A stretch of 64,000 bases of DNA from Guadua angustifolia (taxonomy: Eukaryota > Streptophyta > Magnoliopsida > Poales > Poaceae). The notes under the pieces are model-generated. The model was not told where the DNA came from. It saw only the letters and a program-made list of their open reading frames with translations, and did not search any database. Shown here piece by piece: positions 57,969-64,000 of the stretch; within the stretch, counting starts at the first letter, position 1, and every line of letters starts with the position of its first letter. The position numbers were made by a program, and so were the translations under genes. The stretch spans positions 1,364,001 to 1,428,000 of the forward strand of contig CM070511.1 in the NCBI GenBank assembly GCA_036346375.1, given 5' to 3'.

Positions 57969-60900
57969 TGTAGCGACCCCCATTTTTACATAAAATGCAA
58001 AAATGGAAATCTTATGTGCACACAGTACTAGTCCCTGGATCAGTAGCTAGTACGCACATTTACAACAATTGATATCACATCCATACTCTTTATTACAAAT
58101 AATAATGGTAATTTATACAATAGAATCTTACAATTCAAAGTATTGCAATGAAAGAATCAAAAATCTTGTAGTGTGCCCATCCAATCCTCGAAGCAACCGA
58201 CAAGGTATAATCCCTAGAAAAACTCGTTAACATTCCCGAATCTCGCTCGAATAATTTCATCGAGCTATTCGATTCTTCACCCTAAAAACAACATATAAGC
58301 AAGAGTGAGTACTTATGCATCAAAGAAGACTTTAGCTAATCCTATTATACATGCAGCCATTCAAAGGAAAGGCTTTCACGGTTAATTTGCATAAAGTCGA
58401 TTGCAAAAGAATTTCTTCAATTGTAGAATATAAACGAATTTAAGTAAAAGCAATTAATATATAAGTATGAAACAATAAATTTCACGAACCTCGTTCTTTC
58501 GATCATCTTCATGAATCAATCATTGATATCACATATCAATCCGAAATTATTCCTTTTCAACAAGGATATCCAATCCAAATCATGATGCTTGACAAAGATA
58601 TATCGTAATCCACATTTTATAAAATAAAACAATTTAACTATGTGATGACTTTACTAAGTGCCCATGATCATGGGCGCTAATCGATTAGTTTTACTCGCAG
58701 AGTTGTACAATTTTTACCCACAAGACATGACTTAACTCTTTGTGCAAGCTATTAGCACACTTCCTTTGGTGTGCCGCAGAGAGTCATGACATAATCGTTA
58801 CATTACTTAACCCTAACTTTGCACCAGCATGGTGACGATATGCTATGGTGGTGAAAGACATTCGTGACAACATCAGACGTGAAATAGTAACGTGCTTGTA
58901 CATTCGCTGTACGTGAAATAGTGATCCCATAGCATAGCGTACACCTACGAACAACCAGTCACTGAAGAAGCTCGTAATACTCCGGCCTACCAATGTGCAA
59001 AGTCAGTTTTAAGTAACTTAATAGGCTAAGACTGTCCCATACCAGTTCTTGTGGTTGCACGGTTATCTTGGCCTGAAAACAACCCATAGTTCGGTCCTTA
59101 ATCCGACACGAGCAATAATCTCCCCTAATCTACGTGCAAATCCATGCACACCAAGGCTATTGCCAATAATTGCCCGCATCAATATTATAATTTTATTTTC
59201 ATTTTTAATTAAAATAACCAAAAATCACCATCATGTCTCAACATGTCTAAGAATCATCATCATGCCTCAGCATATCCAAATATTATTTGATCAATGTCTC
59301 AATTTGACGATATTAAGTCTAAAGCATGGCTACAACATCGTATTCCTGATTGACATCATATATTGTCTAATCATGATTCTAAGGTATATATCAAGGTTCA
59401 CAAATTCATTTATATCAAGGGGTTTCAGGAATCAATAGGTATAACTACCATTACCCACAATATAGCAGAGTTCAATGAATATACGCATGCAATCAAAACA
59501 TTTAATGAAAACATTTATAAAACTGGGATCAACATGGTCAAAGGAGGGTGCTTGCCTTGCTTATTGATGTCTTCAACGAATTTGAGGTCGCAATGATTTA
59601 CGGAAGGTAATTACGTCTGTTCTATACGTCATGAACGAAGAACATAACAAATAACAATATTTAAATAAGGACAAAAGAAATCAGATAAAATCCAAATATA
59701 AATAAATCATAGAAAGCAGGCATGATTTAAAGTTGGGTTCTTATGATTTTACGATTCGGATTTTATATAATTAGTATTGATACTGCTTATGATATTATGT
59801 ATTCATGTTAATTTATCATACATATTTCTTTAGCAACTTTTGAAAATGGTTTCATGAGTTGTATTTCTGTATTCTATAATTCCAGGATGCTAATGTCATG
59901 TATTTCATTATTTACTACTTCAGATTCATGAAACTAAAATTACTAAATTAGATTTTATACTACTTTCTTGCTATTTACAATAACATAAATATTTCCTATA
60001 GTGCACCCTAAATATTTCTGCATATTCAGGTTCCTAATATCACAAGGATTCTAACAAAATTTATTTTATTTAATTTAGAGTTTGTTTGCATAAATTTTAT
60101 GTATAGCATGTTTTTCATCCCATTCTTTAAATTTAAATTTAAATTATAAACAGGGTTTAATTTCAAAAATATTTTTGCATATTCTAAATCTAAATGAATT
60201 TAGCTGAATTTAGGAATTTATTTCATTCAAATTGGACTATTAATTCAAAAATTATGAGCAATTGATTATTTTCGGATTCAACAAATGCTGAAAATGAAAA
60301 ATTGCCTAAATAGGAAAGTTCGCTTTCACCGAGAATACGCCTTCTCTTTTGGGCTTGGGCTGGACTGAGGGGCTGACAGATGGGCCCGGAGTGGCAGCGA
60401 GAGTAAGCGAGTGCTGGCGGCCGACTGGTGGGACCCGCGGCAGAGAAACAGTGACGCACGGAGGTCAAGCGAATGGGACCCGCTTGCAGCGACAGAGAGC
60501 AGAGCGCGCAGGTGGCGGCTCACCGGCAAGCGAGGAGCACCGGAGAGATGGAATCGGTACCGGCATGAGCTTCAGCGCATAATTGCGCACCCAGGAAGGC
60601 ACTACGGTGGTCGAGATGGTCGGGAGGTAGGTCGCCGAGAGCCAGCGGCGGCGCCATGAACGGCGAGGTGGAGCTGCTGAAGCAAGGCAATACTTGGATC
60701 AACAACACCGAAATGAGCATCAGTGTAACCTAGTGATCGTGATTATGCATTCGAACGAGAAGAAGCGTTACCGAGTTGAGCTCCCATCATGCACGGCCAT
60801 GGCGGAAAGGAAGAGCACGGTGCGCAGCTCAAGGAAGAAGATGATTCAAAATTGACGATCGGGATGACTTCTAAGGATCACTAAGAGGCTTCAGCTTGGT

Positions 60901-62132
60901 TGGTTCGGCCTGATTTGGAGTATATCGATGCGCGCAAGGATTTCCTCCTTCTCGGTTCTTGCCGGGCTTGGGGAAGACGGCGGAGCTAAAGCGCATGAGG
61001 AGAGGCTCAGGGTGAGTGAAGATGGCTTGTGATGGTCTCTGGAGACTGATTGAACTGGACTATATAACTGAGCCGAGACGATTTTGGTTCTGTGTGCAGC
61101 GCAAGGGAACGGAGAGGCGGCGCTGAGTCTGTCTTCTGCCGAATTATCGCCGTGGCAGCAATTTCAGAGGAAAACCATCGCCGTGGCAACGATTGGCAAG
61201 AGAGGCACGGCAAGTTGAATCACCACCAGCCGACTTGTGCCATGGCAGCTAATTGGTGGCGAGATTTGCCGTGGCAAGAATCGGGCAGAGCGGTGGAGCT
61301 CGTTCTGTGGGCGTGGGTGAGAAGAAGACGGAGAGGAGAGGAAGGATGAAGAAGGTCAGAGAGGCGGCAGCTGGCCGACGTGGGAATAGGTGGCAGGAGA
61401 AGTCGGCAGGGGTGGACAGCTGGTTCAGGTGATGGATCGGACGGCCGAGAAATGTCCAAAGACACAGGGCTGGGCCCACTTGTAAGCGAGATATCCGGGA
61501 CAGCTCATGAAGAGTTCCGACAGAACTGGATTGCTTCACACGTTTGGTCCATCAAACCGACTCCAGAATTGTTGAGGATTTTTACTGATGTCGGCCAGGT
61601 CAAGATAAGCCTCCGGTAAAATTTTCAGACAAAGAATATGGTTATAAATTTTAATAAAATTCTGACAATACAATATTTTAAGTTCTAGTTATTCTGTTTT
61701 AGATTTATTAAAGTGTCCAAATTATTTTATTTATTTTTGAAAATTTGTTTTTCAAATTTATTTGAGTTAATAATGCTTCTGTAAAATTTTCATATTTTTA
61801 TCTTCAATACTTAAATTATAAAAATTCTGACATTGCTATTTACAGACTTATTTACTTTCTGTTTTTGAATTTCTAAAATTCATTACTCTAAGTTTTAATT
61901 TTTGATATTTTGAACAGAGATATATAAGGTTGTCAGGATTTTAGGTAAAAATTTCATGATTAGGCTTTTAATATTTCTATTCATCACTTTCTTAAAATTA
62001 GAATGCATGAAAATAAGGAAAAGGCATTGTTTTAAATTTAAAATCTTGATTTAAATTGAAATTTTTATTTAATTATATTTTTAAATTCAAAAATTTTATT
62101 TTCCCTATTTTTTAATTTTTCGGAATGTTACA
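57969..62132 (-). repeat. 4.16-kb LTR, left copy
   Basis: It begins TGTAGCGACCCCC and ends GGAATGTTACA. It is AT-rich at both ends with a GC-rich core (60330-61500). Open frames in the core are short, on both strands, and without recognisable domains. Confidence 0.78.
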
Positions 62133-63447
62133 GACTACCCCCCTTAACAGGAATCTCGTCCCCGAGATTCGCCGGGTCAAGGGAAAGGCAGGAGGTCATG
62201 GGGTGGCTTTTGATTTTGCAACTGTTGGGTAAATGGGTAAGTTAGAAAAGGTAAGATGAGAATTCGTTTGGTTATAAGGCAACGTTTCGTTCTTTAAAAT
62301 TTTCTTAATTAAATTTTCTTATTAATTCAGGGTTATCGCATCGTGAATTTCAACCTGAGGGTTAACCATTCACGAGAGTAACCCGAGAAGCAATACAAGA
62401 AACAATACAACAAAAGTCAAGCAATCAAAAAGGTTCTCACGCAATGCAAATAAGGAGGTGTAATTTTTTTTAACAACTAACCTATTCTAGTGTTTTCATT
62501 TTTCTATCTAACGATACCGATTCTTCATGAAGCAACTTGGTGTCATCGGGATCTTCGAAGACTTTCAATATTGAAAACGTAAATTCACCACGCTTCTGCT
62601 GCGCAACTCTGATAATAGTATTTACCCAAAGCTTTTACTAATCCTACGAGGCTATGCTATTATACTAATTTTAATGGGATTGAATTTTGGGAAAGATTAG
62701 GGACTAGAACAGGTAAGAAGTTTTATGAAAAGAAAAGATAAGTTATGAAAAATTCTATAGAAAGAAGAGATAGACTATTTTATGAGTTTTCCTTTTTAAG
62801 CCTATGGGTCGATGTTTCTTAATTTATATATATGGGCAATTCATCATGAAACTTTAACCTAAAGGTTAAGTTCACACGTAAATCAGCCCAAACAAGAAAA
62901 TAAAAACCAATTGCAAATAACAGGATATAATCGCTACATAATAATGGTTTACATAACTGAAGAAGATTATTACTGCTATGAGTAAGAATCTCTTTCCTAA
63001 TGAAAAACCTAATATACTCTTAATCTTCCGCATTTTATTGTTGGATAATACCGGCTCTTTATGGAGTAGAACTTGGACTTCACTTTCGTCTTGTCGGGGG
63101 GTGGCAAGAGTAATGTCCGTCTTCTCGAGGTTGTTGGCGTAGGCGTTGTAATCTTCCTTGCCTGACATGAAGAATGATGGCGACATATCTTGGACATCTT
63201 CAGCAGTAATTTACGAAGATAAACTATGGATGAGAATTGCTTTAAGGAAAGAGGAATTTGTTTTACAAACCAAAATGAAAGTAGGGATAAGAATGAGAAT
63301 CTTAAGGAATAAGGAAAGAATAGCAATGACTACATTTTGCAAATATAGTAGCCTTTGAAAATAGTATTTTGAATCTGTTTTATTCTAATGCTAATGACCA
63401 TTCTAGGGTTTATCTCAGAAGTCAAGATGGGCTCGATACTAATCAGA
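62133..63447 (-). other. Interior of the long-LTR element, no gag/pol
   Basis: A minus-strand frame of 104 codons (62872-63186) starts MSPSFFMSGKEDYNAY and ends in a hydrophobic stretch. I recognise no domain. The short interior and absent enzymes make this a non-autonomous (LARD-like) element. Confidence 0.5.
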
Positions 63448-64000
63448 TGACCCCCATTTTTACATAAAATGCAAAATGGAAATCTTATAGCACACAAGAT
63501 TAGTCCTCGGATCAAGAGCTAGTACGCACATTTACAACAATTGATATCACATCCATACTCTTTATTACAAATAATAATGGTAATTTATACAATAGAATCT
63601 TACAATTCAAAGTATTGCAATGAAAGAATCAAAAATCTTGTAGTGTGCCCATCCAATCCCTCAGGCAACTGACAAGGTATAATCCCTAGAAAAACTCGTT
63701 AACATTCCCGAATCCTGCGTCGAATAATTTCATCGAGCTATTCTGATTCTTCACCCTAAAAACAACATATAAGCAAGAGTGAGTACTTGCGTACTCAAAG
63801 AAGACTTTAGCGAATCCTATTATACATGCAGCCATTCAAAGGAAAGGCTTTCACGGTTAATTTGCATAAAGTCGATTGCAAAAGAATTTCTTGAATTGTA
63901 GAATATAAACGGAATTTAAGTAAAAGCAATTAATATATAAGTATGAAACAATAAATTTCACGAACCTTAGTTCTTTCGATCATCTTCATGAATCAATCAT
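63448..64000 (-). repeat. 4.16-kb LTR, right copy, partial
   Basis: It matches 57969-58530 with a few short indels, including loss of TAGCG right at the start, and runs off the window. Confidence 0.8.

Larger units (their letters stand above)
57969..64000 (-). mobile_element. Long-LTR retroelement with short interior, cut by the window end
   Basis: Sequence from 57969 reappears from 63448 to the window edge, almost base for base (GACCCCCATTTTTACATAAA onward). The left LTR runs to 62132 (TTTCGGAATGTTACA), giving 4164 bp. It is followed by a pyrimidine tract, GACTACCCCCCTTA. A primer-like complement, GGGCTCGATACTAATC, precedes the right LTR, so the orientation is minus. The interior (62133-63447) is only 1.3 kb with no gag or pol motif. 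The LTR ends resemble those of the gypsy element at 35170. The other target duplication is outside the window. Confidence 0.8.

Noticed and set aside
1..64000. CRISPR arrays, bacterial operons, rRNA or tRNA genes
   Set aside because: The short repeats found are transposon ends, subterminal repeats or microsatellites. The TGGTATCAGAGC-type motifs are primer-binding sites beside LTRs, not tRNA genes.

Overview
The window looks like nuclear DNA of a grass (Poaceae), probably rice or a close relative. This rests on grass-type transposons throughout (Tourist-like MITEs, TRIMs, a CACTA element with TNP2, a Ty3/gypsy element with 3.1-kb LTRs), intergenic DNA rich in GATC and CTAG repeats, and one host gene that reads as a 956-residue plasma-membrane H+-ATPase of the plant type. 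No rRNA or tRNA gene and no bacterial-type operon was seen.

Region by region: (1) 1-9186 holds the H+-ATPase gene on the minus strand. It has 21 coding exons between 8827 and 1326, a probable MITE in intron 2, a 1.09-kb poly(A) retroposon in intron 11 and a three-LTR TRIM just beyond the stop codon. (2) 9187-28410 is gene-poor. It contains a MITE carrying a hAT-like element, a solo LTR, simple repeats, a complete 2.1-kb non-autonomous LTR element (19382-21456), more MITEs, a decayed MULE-like reading frame and a dead LINE. (3) 28411-29238 is a tandem TRIM array. (4) 29426-56485 is a nest. A small non-autonomous LTR retroelement (TSD CTCAG) contains a 25.5-kb CACTA transposon (30342-55855, TSD ATA). 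The CACTA contains two solo LTRs and, inside its TNP2 gene, a 11.9-kb gypsy element (35170-47108, TSD TTAGT). (5) 57969-64000 is a retroelement with a 4.16-kb LTR, a 1.3-kb interior and a second LTR cut off by the window edge.

The only host gene I am sure of is the proton pump. It energises the plasma membrane and ends in the C-terminal YTV motif that binds 14-3-3 proteins once its threonine is phosphorylated. All exons fit the family except that one base is missing across the exon 3/exon 4 junction. The CACTA carries a broken TNP2 transposase, a broken transposase_24-type gene and a Ulp1-type (C48) cysteine protease module whose exons, splice sites and catalytic residues look intact. It also has a small acidic reading frame on the opposite strand in its left arm.

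Several reading frames and duplicate LTRs differ by one base in short runs. Some frameshifts may therefore be consensus errors rather than biological lesions. Everything here was read by eye; no alignment or database search was run.
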